A stretch of 64,000 nucleotides of DNA from CAZQVA01 sp964596685 (GCA_964596685.1 CAZQVA010000005.1:28975-92974), one strand, 5' to 3'. Positions 26,510 through 35,581 are shown, counted from the stretch's first letter. Notes: generated from the sequence alone by a model not told the origin. A program made the numbers and translations.

Positions 26510-29500
26510 TTACGATAGAGGTGAATGGATAGCGCTTAATACATCCGAAGTGAAATTTAACAATTGACTCGCAGCGATGTTCTCTTTTGGGCAAGCTATA
26601 GACAGACCCGTAAGAGGATCAATGACGACCAGTGGTCTATCGCTGGCACTTGTAGCAAGCTCTTTTAGCATAGAGATGACTCGATCACGGCGCAATGCGT
26701 TGAGTAATAAACTGCGCAAATGTAATACGATAGGCGCATCGCTGCCCTCTGAGACTAATATGGTAGGTAGGAGCTGACTTTTACACCAACTGCGAATCCA
26801 TAAAGGTTCATTCTTCTGATCGAGCCAGTAGATAAAACATTCTATACATGTACGCTCGCGCATAGCTTGCAGAAGGCGATAGTGTGCTGTATTGAATATT
26901 TTTTTAAAAATAGCAGGTACAAGCTCTTGTGTATCAGAATAATAGTTGGGTAACTTATTAGAAAGTACATGGCAGTAGAGGCGGATGATTTGGCCCACTA
27001 ATTCAATTGATGGGGTGACGTTAGGTTCTAAGTATAGGTCCCCTATAGCAAGAAGGAGTGCAGAGAGAAATTCTACAGAGTTATAAGAAGAGCGTTCAGA
27101 AAGTGGCGGTATGTCATGTCCAAGGGATTCGATACATTGTAGTAAGGTGCCTTCGTCCCATGCTCCCTGTGTAGAACTCAATACCCCAATCAGTCGACCG
27201 AGCTGTGCTCCAAGAACTGTTTCAATAGGCATGTCTATGAAGGGGCGTGGCGTTTGTTTTGTTTTATGGTGCTGCTGGATCATATCGACGCATTGCATCT
27301 GCAGGACCTCTTTGACTCGACCACCGAACCTAAGATAGAGCATGTTTAAGTCTCGAATAAGCTCGCTTAAAGGGTAGACAATATCATACATCAAGAGTTT
27401 TTGAATTTGATGGACACACTTTTTTATAAAAGCAGGGCGTTGACTTGTCTCCAATCTAGGAGGATAAGCGAGAAAATGGTGATAGCAGAGAGAATTAAGA
27501 GATTTGCGCAAAAAGTGCTCTTGTTGAGTATGACGGGTGGAGGATGTCAAAAACACTGTAAGGAGTATTTGGTCGATGAGGCTCTTTAGATCGTTCTCTA
27601 GTCGAGGATCCGTGGTCCACACAACGAGGACGTTGCACAATACGGTAAAAAGCATGTTGATGGTGGGCGCGTCATCGGTAATATAGAGGTGGAGAAAAGG
27701 GATCAACTGCGCGCGATCTTCCTCAAAAAGTAACTGGGAAGATTGAGAAAAGGCCCGTTTATCATTCAGATCAATATCTATTTCACTTATCTTTTCGCAT
27801 ATACTCCAAACAGCTGTTTCTTTATGCAGGGCTGCTTTGATCAGTTTAAATAAAATATGATAGGCAGCAGATGCTTTTATTTGTTGACAAACTGATTTCA
27901 ACCGTTGAGGCTGCTGGAAAAAATCGATCCAGGAGTCCATCCATGGGGGTAAGGGAGTTTCGGTCTCGAGTATTTTCAGGCCGTATTCAAAAAATTCCTT
28001 TAAAAAAAGTGTATTACCTTCAATGGTTTCACACTGCAGATAACTACAAAATATTTTGGGGTGATTCAAGGCAAAGGACCAATAGCTGTGATGCTCAGGA
28101 GCGCGCCGAGTATCATGGCGATTGGCTGTATTAATGAGAGTAAGAAATAGCGTATGATATGCATTATGATCAGCGGTAGCAGCGAGCAAAAGACGATGGC
28201 AAAGATAGAGCCAATTAATAAAAGAGCGCGAAGTAAAACGGTGACGAATAAGAGAAGAGCATAGACAGATGAGAGCAGGGTATTGTGCTGCAGGTATTTT
28301 AGTTGGCTCTTTTTCAAATTGTGTAATCAAAGTATCGATGACGGCAATAGCAATCGGGGGCAGTGTTTCATTCCTATCACCGGTGGTAAGGTTAGGTAAC
28401 TGCTTTGGGCAACCTAGTGCCTTAATCCATGATAGAGCCTCGATATCTTCTTTGTTGATCTTATCAAATTCATCTAATCGATCCGGTAATCTATCCAGGG
28501 ACTCAAATACCTCTTGGCAGAGAGGTGTATTGTTTTGAAGAGCTTTAAGGATGATCTGTATGTAGAATGCTCGATGATGTGCTTTTCCTAAATCAATGCG
28601 AGGTACAATTGAAAGAGCATCTAATGACTGATGGTCAGGCAAATGCAACCATTTAATAACAGCCAAATCGATGTTAGGGGTGCTTTGTGAAAAATACTGT
28701 TCCAGCTGCTGAATGCGTCTACTCAATGTGATCGTGCTAGGCTGTGCTGTCATGAGATCATTAATAGCTTTCTCGAGAACATCCTTGTGAGTGCGTCCCC
28801 AAGGTAGTTTGGGGAATCGATCGATGGTCTTTAATGCTACTTCTTGTATAAGAGCTTGTGAATGATGTAATTGAGGTAATGTTTTGACTAAGAATGGGGC
28901 ACATTTTTCTGGGGTTGCTTCAGCTAGTTGCTTCACAGCGTCATCAAGAGGGATTTTATTTTTCAACCACTGCTGTAGTAGGTGTACAATCCAGGCAAGT
29001 CTTTGTTCTTTTGTACATTGCTTCCATTCCTGCATATCGAGAATATGACACCAGAGTTTTTCAGGGCTATATCTAGTTAAAGAGGTGATATAAGAGGGTG
29101 TTTCAGCTGAAAAAATCTCCTGTAGAGTACTTGGATTCCATAAGTTAGCAATACGATGAAGAAACTCTAAAGGGGTGTTTAAACGATGATCCCTTTTATA
29201 AAAGTGTTCGGCGTTGCTTAAGACCGCGCTGTTTTTAGAAGATAAAATCGAGTCCCAAGGAGGGGCTGGCATTGGATCCAACAGAGGTAGTAACGCGGTG
29301 AGCTGTTTGATAGCTAGTTCTTGCATCTGGGAAGAAGCCTTAAAAATGCCGCACCAGTAGTGCCATAGATTTAAGGAGTGAGTAAATTCGACAGCCACCT
29401 CGTGGGCTTTTTCGACGCGGTGATGGCGCTGTGGAGCGTGTTTTTCAAAGAGAGCGTTGATGTGTGGTTTTAGTGATTCGATAGAGGAACATAGATCGGA

Positions 29501-31030
29501 AAGATCGACCCAACGCTTTAAAGTTTCGCTCTTAAGCTGCCGTGGAAATAGTGTGATGAGTGTAGAGGCCTGGATTACCTGTTCCTGTGGGGGCATGGCT
29601 TGTAATTGTGCTTGCAGCGGTGCGATCCAGCTTGCCTCCCACGTTTCTTGCAGCTTAGTTTTCGTCAGCTCAAAAGCGGCTTGTGAAGAAGAACGGGTAA
29701 CTGCTTGTAAAATTTGTTCATCGGTAAAGGGTTGCGGTTGGGGCAACTCTTTTAAATCGTTTGCATTGATTAGGCGCTTTGCGTATAGATCGAAGGGGGT
29801 TTGAGTTGTTTTTAATAGGTTGTTGAGGTCGCTTGCTGTATTGCATATTAGAGTAATGTGACGAGAAAACCACTCTTGTTGATCAGCCGAGAATATATTT
29901 TGTCCAGCAAACACCCCTTGTTTGATGCAAGAAGCCGTTACTAAAGATAAAATTTCATCAAAGGGAGCATGGGGAACAAAGGGTTGTAACTTGGCGTTGC
30001 ATTTGTTTTGAGGAGTACTTAGCCAATAAAGAATAATGAGTAAGGTCAGGTTTCCTTTAGGTGGCAAATACTCTTTAGTATGGCGGAGAAATTGATCGTG
30101 CCAGACGTCAGGAACGACGGGTCCGTGCGCTGTGATGATGCGGTGGATATGCCATAAAAAGTCAGCAACGATCTGATGCGTATCCAGAGGCTGAAAGTTT
30201 TTTGAAAGAAGTACAATCCATCGACAAGCATGTTTTGGTGCTTTATCAGCGCGAGGATTAATATGGCGCTCTAGGTCCTCAGTACCTTCAATGGTAAACT
30301 CTTTCTTTACAAGGGATGTCTTATACCAGCCTTTTTGCAATGGTTGGAAGGTGGAAGCCAGAGGAAGAATAACGCTCTCTAAGGTTCCCCTGTCCCACAA
30401 CAATCCAGTAGCATGTGTTGTGTCGAGGCCTACACGTCTTGGAGGTGCGTACCAGCAATTAAAGTCTACTTTCCATTCCCCAACGCGTAGAGAGATCTGA
30501 TCGATGCGATCACTGAGATCTAAAGAACCTGTGAAAGCCTTGTCGTCAGCAATAGAGATGGTATGGGTTTTAGCGATGAAAAGAGAAGAAAGCTTTGTGT
30601 AGACTTCCTCAAATTGAGGGTGACTAGCCTGCGGTGGCAAGAGTTTCTTATGTTGCATCAAGTGCAGAATCAGAGCATGTTCATGGATATTTCGATGCCA
30701 ATGATCTTGCAGTATGAATTGAAAGGCTTCCTGTTGATCTTCGTTTTTGACTAGATGGTTGAGAGACTCTTGTAAATCCTGAAGTGAAATATTAGGTACA
30801 ATAATGCACAGGTCTAGGTCTTGAGGAGGTTTTTCACCAAATCCCATATGGCGACGTGCCCATGAACCGTAAATAAAAACGGGCAATGAAGAATAGGTGA
30901 ACAGGTCTGCTAAAGAGATCTCGTAATGCGCGAAGCGTGGAGTTGTCAGAAATTCTTTAGCATATGCAAGGGTGTTTTTAGAGGGAGTTGCAATAGGAAC
31001 GAAGGGAGGAGAAGAGATCTGGAGGGACAT
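26510..31030 (-). CDS. 1506-aa protein with N-terminal nucleotidyltransferase signature
   Basis: I do not recognise the full-length protein. Near the N-terminus VFIYGSWARRHMGFG is followed by QDLDLCIIV: GS at 55-56 and the Asp pair D71/D73, the metal-binding core of the DNA polymerase beta-type nucleotidyltransferase fold. KVDFNCW supplies a possible third carboxylate at D189. Residues ~300-1450 appear almost wholly alpha-helical, rich in Leu, with HEAT-like spacing in places, and contain no transmembrane helix or signal peptide. No Shine-Dalgarno sequence is evident before the ATG at 31030. The size and isolated position suit an effector or toxin that modifies host or self targets, but that is inference. 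Confidence 0.8.
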   Translation of the reverse strand: MSLQISSPPFVPIATPSKNTLAYAKEFLTTPRFAHYEISLADLFTYSSLPVFIYGSWARRHMGFGEKPPQDLDLCIIVPNISLQDLQESLNHLVKNEDQQEAFQFILQDHWHRNIHEHALILHLMQHKKLLPPQASHPQFEEVYTKLSSLFIAKTHTISIADDKAFTGSLDLSDRIDQISLRVGEWKVDFNCWYAPPRRVGLDTTHATGLLWDRGTLESVILPLASTFQPLQKGWYKTSLVKKEFTIEGTEDLERHINPRADKAPKHACRWIVLLSKNFQPLDTHQIVADFLWHIHRIITAHGPVVPDVWHDQFLRHTKEYLPPKGNLTLLIILYWLSTPQNKCNAKLQPFVPHAPFDEILSLVTASCIKQGVFAGQNIFSADQQEWFSRHITLICNTASDLNNLLKTTQTPFDLYAKRLINANDLKELPQPQPFTDEQILQAVTRSSSQAAFELTKTKLQETWEASWIAPLQAQLQAMPPQEQVIQASTLITLFPRQLKSETLKRWVDLSDLCSSIESLKPHINALFEKHAPQRHHRVEKAHEVAVEFTHSLNLWHYWCGIFKASSQMQELAIKQLTALLPLLDPMPAPPWDSILSSKNSAVLSNAEHFYKRDHRLNTPLEFLHRIANLWNPSTLQEIFSAETPSYITSLTRYSPEKLWCHILDMQEWKQCTKEQRLAWIVHLLQQWLKNKIPLDDAVKQLAEATPEKCAPFLVKTLPQLHHSQALIQEVALKTIDRFPKLPWGRTHKDVLEKAINDLMTAQPSTITLSRRIQQLEQYFSQSTPNIDLAVIKWLHLPDHQSLDALSIVPRIDLGKAHHRAFYIQIILKALQNNTPLCQEVFESLDRLPDRLDEFDKINKEDIEALSWIKALGCPKQLPNLTTGDRNETLPPIAIAVIDTLITQFEKEPTKIPAAQYPALICLCSSLIRHRFTSRSFINWLYLCHRLLLAATADHNAYHTLFLTLINTANRHDTRRAPEHHSYWSFALNHPKIFCSYLQCETIEGNTLFLKEFFEYGLKILETETPLPPWMDSWIDFFQQPQRLKSVCQQIKASAAYHILFKLIKAALHKETAVWSICEKISEIDIDLNDKRAFSQSSQLLFEEDRAQLIPFLHLYITDDAPTINMLFTVLCNVLVVWTTDPRLENDLKSLIDQILLTVFLTSSTRHTQQEHFLRKSLNSLCYHHFLAYPPRLETSQRPAFIKKCVHQIQKLLMYDIVYPLSELIRDLNMLYLRFGGRVKEVLQMQCVDMIQQHHKTKQTPRPFIDMPIETVLGAQLGRLIGVLSSTQGAWDEGTLLQCIESLGHDIPPLSERSSYNSVEFLSALLLAIGDLYLEPNVTPSIELVGQIIRLYCHVLSNKLPNYYSDTQELVPAIFKKIFNTAHYRLLQAMRERTCIECFIYWLDQKNEPLWIRSWCKSQLLPTILVSEGSDAPIVLHLRSLLLNALRRDRVISMLKELATSASDRPLVVIDPLTGLSIACPKENIAASQLLNFTSDVLSAIHSPLS

Positions 31031-31142
31031 AGTATTGTTATTAGAATTAGAGTTAAATGATCGGGGAGAAGTATATTGTGATGCAACAAGAAATTAAATG
31101 CGTATTTTCTTTGCAATATTCATCTAACAATGTGAGGCAGAA

Positions 31143-31349
31143 ATGGCTAAAGATAGCAATGGTAACGAGCTGAAGGAGGGCGATTCAGTTCAGGTGATTA
31201 AAGATCTCAAAGTTAAAGGATCGTCGATAACGCTCAAGCGTGGTAAAACATTTAAAAACATTCGCTTAACTGATGATGATGAAGAGGTAGATTGTAGAGA
31301 GGGTAAAACGACGATTGTCCTAAAAACTTGTTTTTTGAAAAAAGTCTAG
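31143..31349 (+). CDS. YjdM/PhnA C-terminal-like small protein
   Basis: This 68-aa protein consists of the SH3-like domain of the YjdM (PhnA) family: KDSNGNELKEGDSVQVIKDL, then KVKGSSITLKRGKTFKNIRL and DCREGKTTIVLKTCFLKKV. The N-terminal zinc ribbon of full-length YjdM is absent, as in many short homologues. Despite the historical phosphonate name, the biochemical role is unknown. It lies alone, divergent from the 1506-aa gene and ~110 bases before the AspRS gene. Confidence 0.93.
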   Translation: MAKDSNGNELKEGDSVQVIKDLKVKGSSITLKRGKTFKNIRLTDDDEEVDCREGKTTIVLKTCFLKKV

Positions 31350-31457
31350 TTCACGAAATCCATCAAGGTGTGCGATTATCTTTACAAAACTCTAGACTGC
31401 TTGCAAATTTTTCCATTGAAAGAAGCGTTATTGCTGGCAGTCTACTAATTAAGTGGT

Positions 31458-33287
31458 ATGCTCATGCAACGAATTTTGGCTGAAACTCTGCCTCAGCACC
31501 TCAATCAAGAAGTCCGTGTGCGCGGTTGGTTAAATAACATCCGTCCATTTGGAAAAGTAAACTTTTTAATCCTACGAGATCGCACAGGGCTTATTCAGGT
31601 GGTGATTGAGGATAAGGCGGAGTTTGGAAAAGTACAAAAATTGCAGCCGGGTAGCATTGTACAGATCCACGCGCAAGTAGTGACATCGCAATGTGAGATG
31701 GGCGTTGAGTTGTGCAACCCAAAGATCATTGTGGAAGTGCCTATCCAGGCAGTACCCCCTCTTGAATATTATAAGCCTCAAATCCCATGTGATTTAGAGA
31801 CCATTTTGGATCATCGCCCCGTCGCTTTAAGAAATCGTCAATTACAGGCGGTATTCCGCATCCAGGCTGAGATTGCCCATGCATTTCGCTTGTACATGCA
31901 CGATAAAGTTGGAGGCGTAGAATATTTTGCTCCTAATATTATTGGGACCTCATCAGAGGGTGGCGCTGAATTTTTTAACGTCGATTATTTTGGGCATACG
32001 GCAACTTTGGCGCAGAGTAGTCAGCTTTATAAGCAAATTATGGTCGGTGTCAATGAGCGCGTGTTTGCTCTCATGCCTTTTTTCCGTGCTGAACCCTCAC
32101 ATACGCCGCGCCATCTCTCTGAGGGAAAACAATTTGAATTTGAGATGGGTTTTTTTGAACACTGGCATGAAGTGCTCGATGTGCAAGAGGGCTGTATTAA
32201 ATTCATTATTGAATACTTAAAGCAGTACTGTGCAACTGATATCGACACTCTTGGTGGGACACTCATCGAGGCACCTACTGAGGTGGCTATCCCGCGTTTT
32301 ACCTTTGCAGAGGCACAGCAGCTATATTATGAGATTTCTGGTGTTGATGAAAGACAGGAGCCGGATTTGAGTCCCGCAGCAGAGCGAGCCCTTTGTCAAT
32401 ATGCTTTAGAAAAATATAAGACGCAGCTAGTTTTTGTTACAGACTGGAAGTTGGAAAAACGCCCCTTTTATTCGTATCCCCACCCCCAAGAACCAGAGTT
32501 GACTCATACCTTTGACTTGCTGTGCGCAGGAACTGAGATTACTTCAGGTGGACAGCGCCGCCACACCTATGATTCGATGGTCGAGGGAATTCGCCTAAAA
32601 GGCATGAATCCTGAGAATTTTGAAGATTATTTGACGATTTTTAAGTATGGCATGCCCGTGCATGGCGGCTTTGGAATGGGTTTAGAGCGTTTAACGATGA
32701 CTTTGTTACAACTGAAAAACATTCGTGAAGCTAGCTTGTTTCCTTCTGATCCGCGCCGTATCGCCTCTGTGCGTTTGAAGGCAAAGATTTTCTTTGGAGC
32801 AGAGAATATTCGCAATGAGATCGTGCGCCTATTGCGTGCGCATTCTGTTGAATTTGAACACTCGGTGCATGAAGAAACACCGCGTTCTGAGGACTCAGCA
32901 CGCGTACGCGGTACACCCTTAGATGAGGGTGTTAAAGCGCTTATTTTGAAGGGAAAGCAAAGTAAGAAAAATTATATGTTTGTGCTTCTTGGAGATCAAA
33001 AACTCGATATGAAGGCTGTAGCTGCTCTAACAAATGAGAAGTGTGAATTTGAATCTCCTGAAGTTATTGCTGAGCGTTTTGGTTTACAGATTGGTGGCGT
33101 GCCTCCTTGGGGTCAACTCCTTAATTTAGAGACATTTTTTGATCACACAATAGAAAAGAAGAAGACCATCCATTTCAATTGCGGATTGCGCACAGAATCG
33201 ATGACGATGCAAGCGAAAGATCTTATTGGGCAGGTGCAGCCGATTTTAGTAGACATTCGAGCAGAAGTTACTCTTCCGAATTCCTAA
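31458..33287 (+). CDS. aspS: archaeal-type aspartyl-tRNA synthetase fused to a YbaK/ProX-like editing domain
   Basis: Residues 1-~435 are a class IIb aspartyl-tRNA synthetase: an OB-fold anticodon domain (VRVRGWLNNIRPFGKVNFLI), then SSQLYKQIMV, motif 2 FRAEPSHTPRHLSEG, EITSGGQRRHTYD, and motif 3 GGFGMGLERLTM with NIREASLFPSDPRR. The short catalytic core lacking the bacterial insertion is the archaeal, usually non-discriminating, type. Residues ~445-609 match YbaK/prolyl-tRNA editing proteins (GVKALILKGKQSKKN, FGLQIGGVPPWG, a final DL.G...I.VDI). The protein likely charges tRNA-Asp and/or tRNA-Asn, with a trans-editing activity attached. A strong terminator follows. Met1 or Met3 may start translation. 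Confidence 0.9.
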   Translation: MLMQRILAETLPQHLNQEVRVRGWLNNIRPFGKVNFLILRDRTGLIQVVIEDKAEFGKVQKLQPGSIVQIHAQVVTSQCEMGVELCNPKIIVEVPIQAVPPLEYYKPQIPCDLETILDHRPVALRNRQLQAVFRIQAEIAHAFRLYMHDKVGGVEYFAPNIIGTSSEGGAEFFNVDYFGHTATLAQSSQLYKQIMVGVNERVFALMPFFRAEPSHTPRHLSEGKQFEFEMGFFEHWHEVLDVQEGCIKFIIEYLKQYCATDIDTLGGTLIEAPTEVAIPRFTFAEAQQLYYEISGVDERQEPDLSPAAERALCQYALEKYKTQLVFVTDWKLEKRPFYSYPHPQEPELTHTFDLLCAGTEITSGGQRRHTYDSMVEGIRLKGMNPENFEDYLTIFKYGMPVHGGFGMGLERLTMTLLQLKNIREASLFPSDPRRIASVRLKAKIFFGAENIRNEIVRLLRAHSVEFEHSVHEETPRSEDSARVRGTPLDEGVKALILKGKQSKKNYMFVLLGDQKLDMKAVAALTNEKCEFESPEVIAERFGLQIGGVPPWGQLLNLETFFDHTIEKKKTIHFNCGLRTESMTMQAKDLIGQVQPILVDIRAEVTLPNS

Positions 33288-33308
33288 AGCGCATTTATTA
33301 TTGAAGGT

Positions 33309-33348
33309 AGACTGGGAGGGGATATTCCTCCCCCAGTCTGTTTTTTTT
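33309..33348 (+). terminator. Rho-independent terminator after the AspRS-YbaK gene
   Basis: AGACTGGGAGGG (33309-33320) pairs with CCTCCCCCAGTCT (33327-33339) with one bulge, followed by G and eight T (33341-33348). It starts 21 bases after the stop codon. Confidence 0.92.
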
Positions 33349-33577
33349 ATGGAGTCGGCGCAACAGCCACTGCAGCACCAACAGCCGGAGCTGCAATAAT
33401 TAGAGCTGCTCCTACCCCTTGTCCGCCTGGAATAAATAACAATCCAACACCAACTCCTTTTGTTAAGAGCATCGCTGCAAGTCCCAAAAATGGTCCACCA
33501 CCATTTATGCGTGGTTTAAAGCTCAGAGTATAATCTTCTCCAGCTCGATTTACAGCTAAGTAGCCTTGATCTAGCAT
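33347..33577 (-). CDS. small Gly/Ala-rich hydrophobic open frame (peptide or gene remnant)
   Basis: The 76-aa frame reads MLDQGYLAVNRAGEDYTLSF, then ends in a long hydrophobic Gly/Ala stretch with GxxxG-like spacing (TKGVGVGLLFIPGGQGVGA). The same frame stays open ~57 bases upstream with protein-like sequence (SISRAVPEKTLAA) but no ATG, and no Shine-Dalgarno site precedes 33577. It could therefore be the 3' remnant of a longer gene or a membrane-active peptide. It is divergent from the double-glycine peptide gene. I assign no function. Confidence 0.35.
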   Translation of the reverse strand: MLDQGYLAVNRAGEDYTLSFKPRINGGGPFLGLAAMLLTKGVGVGLLFIPGGQGVGAALIIAAPAVGAAVAVAPTP

Positions 33578-33640
33578 AGCTGCCAGTGTTTTCTCAGGGA
33601 CAGCTCTAGAAATACTTTTAAGAGCTATTTGAAAATATCA

Positions 33641-33670
33641 TTTACACTTTCTAGATCAAAAGACTATATA
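33641..33670 (+). promoter_or_regulatory. putative sigma-70-type promoter of the double-glycine peptide
   Basis: TTTACA at 33641-33646 and TATATA at 33665-33670 are separated by 18 bases. A strong ribosome site (GGAGG around 33712-33716) follows before the ATG at 33722. Confidence 0.5.
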
Positions 33671-33721
33671 AGAAAGGAACAGCGCTGATGCTGCGACAAA
33701 CAAAAGGTTCTGGAGGTAGTT

Positions 33722-33952
33722 ATGGCGAAAGCAAAAGCACCTATACAAAAAAAAGTTGATGCCACTAAGGGTAAGACACTTGTAAAGCTCAATGCAAAAG
33801 ACCAAAAAAATGTTCGAGGGGGAACGAATATATCCTTGCCGGGTATTATGAATGTAAATATACCGACCTTGAATCAATCGATTATAAATAGGATAGAGGC
33901 ACCTACTAGCGTGACTGGAATAGGTGGTTCGGTTGATCAGCAGGGTTACTGA
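33722..33952 (+). CDS. small lysine-rich peptide with double-glycine-type leader
   Basis: This 76-aa product has a basic leader, MAKAKAPIQKK, and KLNAKDQKNVRGG ending at residue 34, followed by a 42-residue neutral, Asn/Ile/Pro-rich segment without Cys (TNISLPGIMNVNIPTLNQ and on, ending QQGY). The K-L-N-x-K-[DE]-x-x-x-[VI]-[RK]-G-G pattern is like leaders cleaved by C39 peptidase transporters in double-glycine bacteriocins and related RiPPs. The same leader ends recur in the 35-aa peptide at 57491. A clear promoter-like pair and GGAGG support expression. No maturation enzyme or C39 transporter is adjacent. A basic DNA-binding peptide is an alternative reading. Confidence 0.65.
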   Translation: MAKAKAPIQKKVDATKGKTLVKLNAKDQKNVRGGTNISLPGIMNVNIPTLNQSIINRIEAPTSVTGIGGSVDQQGY

Positions 33953-33972
33953 GAATAACTCATGAATGGGGC

Positions 33973-34764
33973 TTATCTAGTCTCTATGCTGAGGACAGTG
34001 TAGGCTGGATAGGCGAAGTGGCGGTTGAAGCGCTCGACGGCGGTGATAGTGACTTCTTTACCTACCCAATCGCGGAGATTGATGGTGGGGCTATTTAAGA
34101 AGGCAACGGGAATGTTGTTGCAGGTCAAGGTGAAGTGGCCTGGTGGATTAGTCACCGCAGAGACATAAGGGGAAATAATGCCGCTTAGTTGTATAGTGGG
34201 CTGGGTGGTTGTCGATGGGCTTACAATGGGTGTCGGAAGTAAAATAGCTTCCTCCATTGCTGGCTCAGCAACAATTAATCTCTCCTCGACCATAGTAAAG
34301 GTGGGAAGCGTCACGTTAGTGACGGGGGCTTCTGTCTTTTCCACATATTGCTTAGAAATAAACATCGCGCAATAGTGACACGCATCGATCTCAAGCCATT
34401 TCGTGTTATTGGTTAGAACTTTCCCCTCGATTTGTTGCCCCTTTTGTAGCTGACCGATAATGGGAGCCTCTGTCGAGGGGGCGAGACGGACATTTAGGGC
34501 CGTGGCATCAACTTTTCCATCAAGTATATAATTGCGCCAAATATAACCTTTTAGTTCCTCTGGGGGAACTACGGCATAAAAATCGCCCTTTTCTCCTACA
34601 ACATATAAAATTTGCCCCTTAGGCAATTCTTTGAAAATGGCTGCATCATAATTTGCATCCAGTCTTAAGCGCACCTGACTGCCAGTTACCTGGGCCACAT
34701 AAGGGGTAAAACTACATGTGATAACTGTTAGAAGACAAAGTATAAGAGGGCACAGTATTTTCAT
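33973..34764 (-). CDS. exported protein with two bacterial SH3 domains
   Basis: A signal peptide (MKILCPLILCLLTVITCSF) leads into two SH3b-like units. The first covers ~25-80 (VTGSQVRLRLDANYDAAIFK, YVVGEKGDFYAVVPPE) and the second ~83-140 (DATALNVRLAPSTEAPIIGQ, KWLEIDACHYCAMFI). A Thr/Pro-rich linker follows (~150-195), then a C-terminal beta domain of ~70 residues. SH3b domains in exported bacterial proteins commonly bind peptidoglycan or cell-wall peptides. The gene starts 1 base from the stop of the Cys-cluster gene upstream, so they share a transcript. It is envelope-located by inference. Confidence 0.8.
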   Translation of the reverse strand: MKILCPLILCLLTVITCSFTPYVAQVTGSQVRLRLDANYDAAIFKELPKGQILYVVGEKGDFYAVVPPEELKGYIWRNYILDGKVDATALNVRLAPSTEAPIIGQLQKGQQIEGKVLTNNTKWLEIDACHYCAMFISKQYVEKTEAPVTNVTLPTFTMVEERLIVAEPAMEEAILLPTPIVSPSTTTQPTIQLSGIISPYVSAVTNPPGHFTLTCNNIPVAFLNSPTINLRDWVGKEVTITAVERFNRHFAYPAYTVLSIETR

Positions 34765-35502
34765 TTAGGTATTAAGTACCGCTTTAATATGTTCGCAATG
34801 CTTGCTACCGCAACTGCAACCAATGGGGGATCCTAAGAAAACATCATAACACTCTTTTACATCGAGTGGGTTAGATACAGAATAAAAGTGCTCGCTCTTT
34901 TGCTCAACATCCCAAGTGCGGAATTGCAGGTCAGTAGCATGGACCTCTTCATCTAGATAGACATGTTTGGATGCATGCTCGTGGCGAATTGTGCGCAAAA
35001 TTTGACAGTGCAGGCAATTGCAGTGCGGTTCAAACTTAGGCAACGCTTTGAGTTCTTCAGGATGTAAAAGACGTGCCACCTGCGCTACCTTTTTTAAAAT
35101 TTCAGGAGGTAGATTTGGTAGGCGCGTATGCTCAGGCATATGCTGCATCGGAAAAATCAAATGCTCTTGGCGCTGCTTACCAGCAAAGTCTAAACCACCT
35201 AATTGTAGAAGCTGGAAAATTGGATCTGTGGTGGCATTCAAAGCATGCAATGGACTTTTCCCTGCCTCATAGCGCCCATCTGTCTTTGTTTCAAGTGCTT
35301 TTAGGTGCATCGAAAAGATGTTGTCGATTGTTTCTTCTGACAAATCATAAATTCTGACGCGGTAACCATCGCTTAAAGCGATGACTAAAGAGGGCTCTGC
35401 TGTTGCGCTATCGTGTTCAATGCGCAAAGACCTAATGTTATCCCAAGTGGTGGAAAGATGGGGAGGGATGCAGAGCATTTTTTCTGTAATTCTAATTCTC
35501 AT
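34765..35502 (-). CDS. hypothetical protein with two Cys clusters
   Basis: This 245-aa protein has no recognisable enzyme motif. The N-terminal ~80 residues (MRIRITEKMLCIPPHLSTTW) form a beta-rich PH-like fold by pattern. HCNCLHC (~160) and SPIGCSCGSKHCEHI near the C-terminus give up to eight Cys/His residues that could hold zinc or an iron-sulfur cluster. CxCxxxxCxH at the end is similar to SWIM-type zinc fingers, but too short for a firm call. It is followed immediately by the SH3 gene. It looks like a lineage-conserved housekeeping protein of unknown role. Confidence 0.75.
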   Translation of the reverse strand: MRIRITEKMLCIPPHLSTTWDNIRSLRIEHDSATAEPSLVIALSDGYRVRIYDLSEETIDNIFSMHLKALETKTDGRYEAGKSPLHALNATTDPIFQLLQLGGLDFAGKQRQEHLIFPMQHMPEHTRLPNLPPEILKKVAQVARLLHPEELKALPKFEPHCNCLHCQILRTIRHEHASKHVYLDEEVHATDLQFRTWDVEQKSEHFYSVSNPLDVKECYDVFLGSPIGCSCGSKHCEHIKAVLNT

Positions 35503-35581
35503 GGCACTCCCAATTAGCGAATCCTTAACTTTCTCTTCAGTTTTCTCGATGGTAGCAAACTAGGAAAAAAAATGCAATGCG

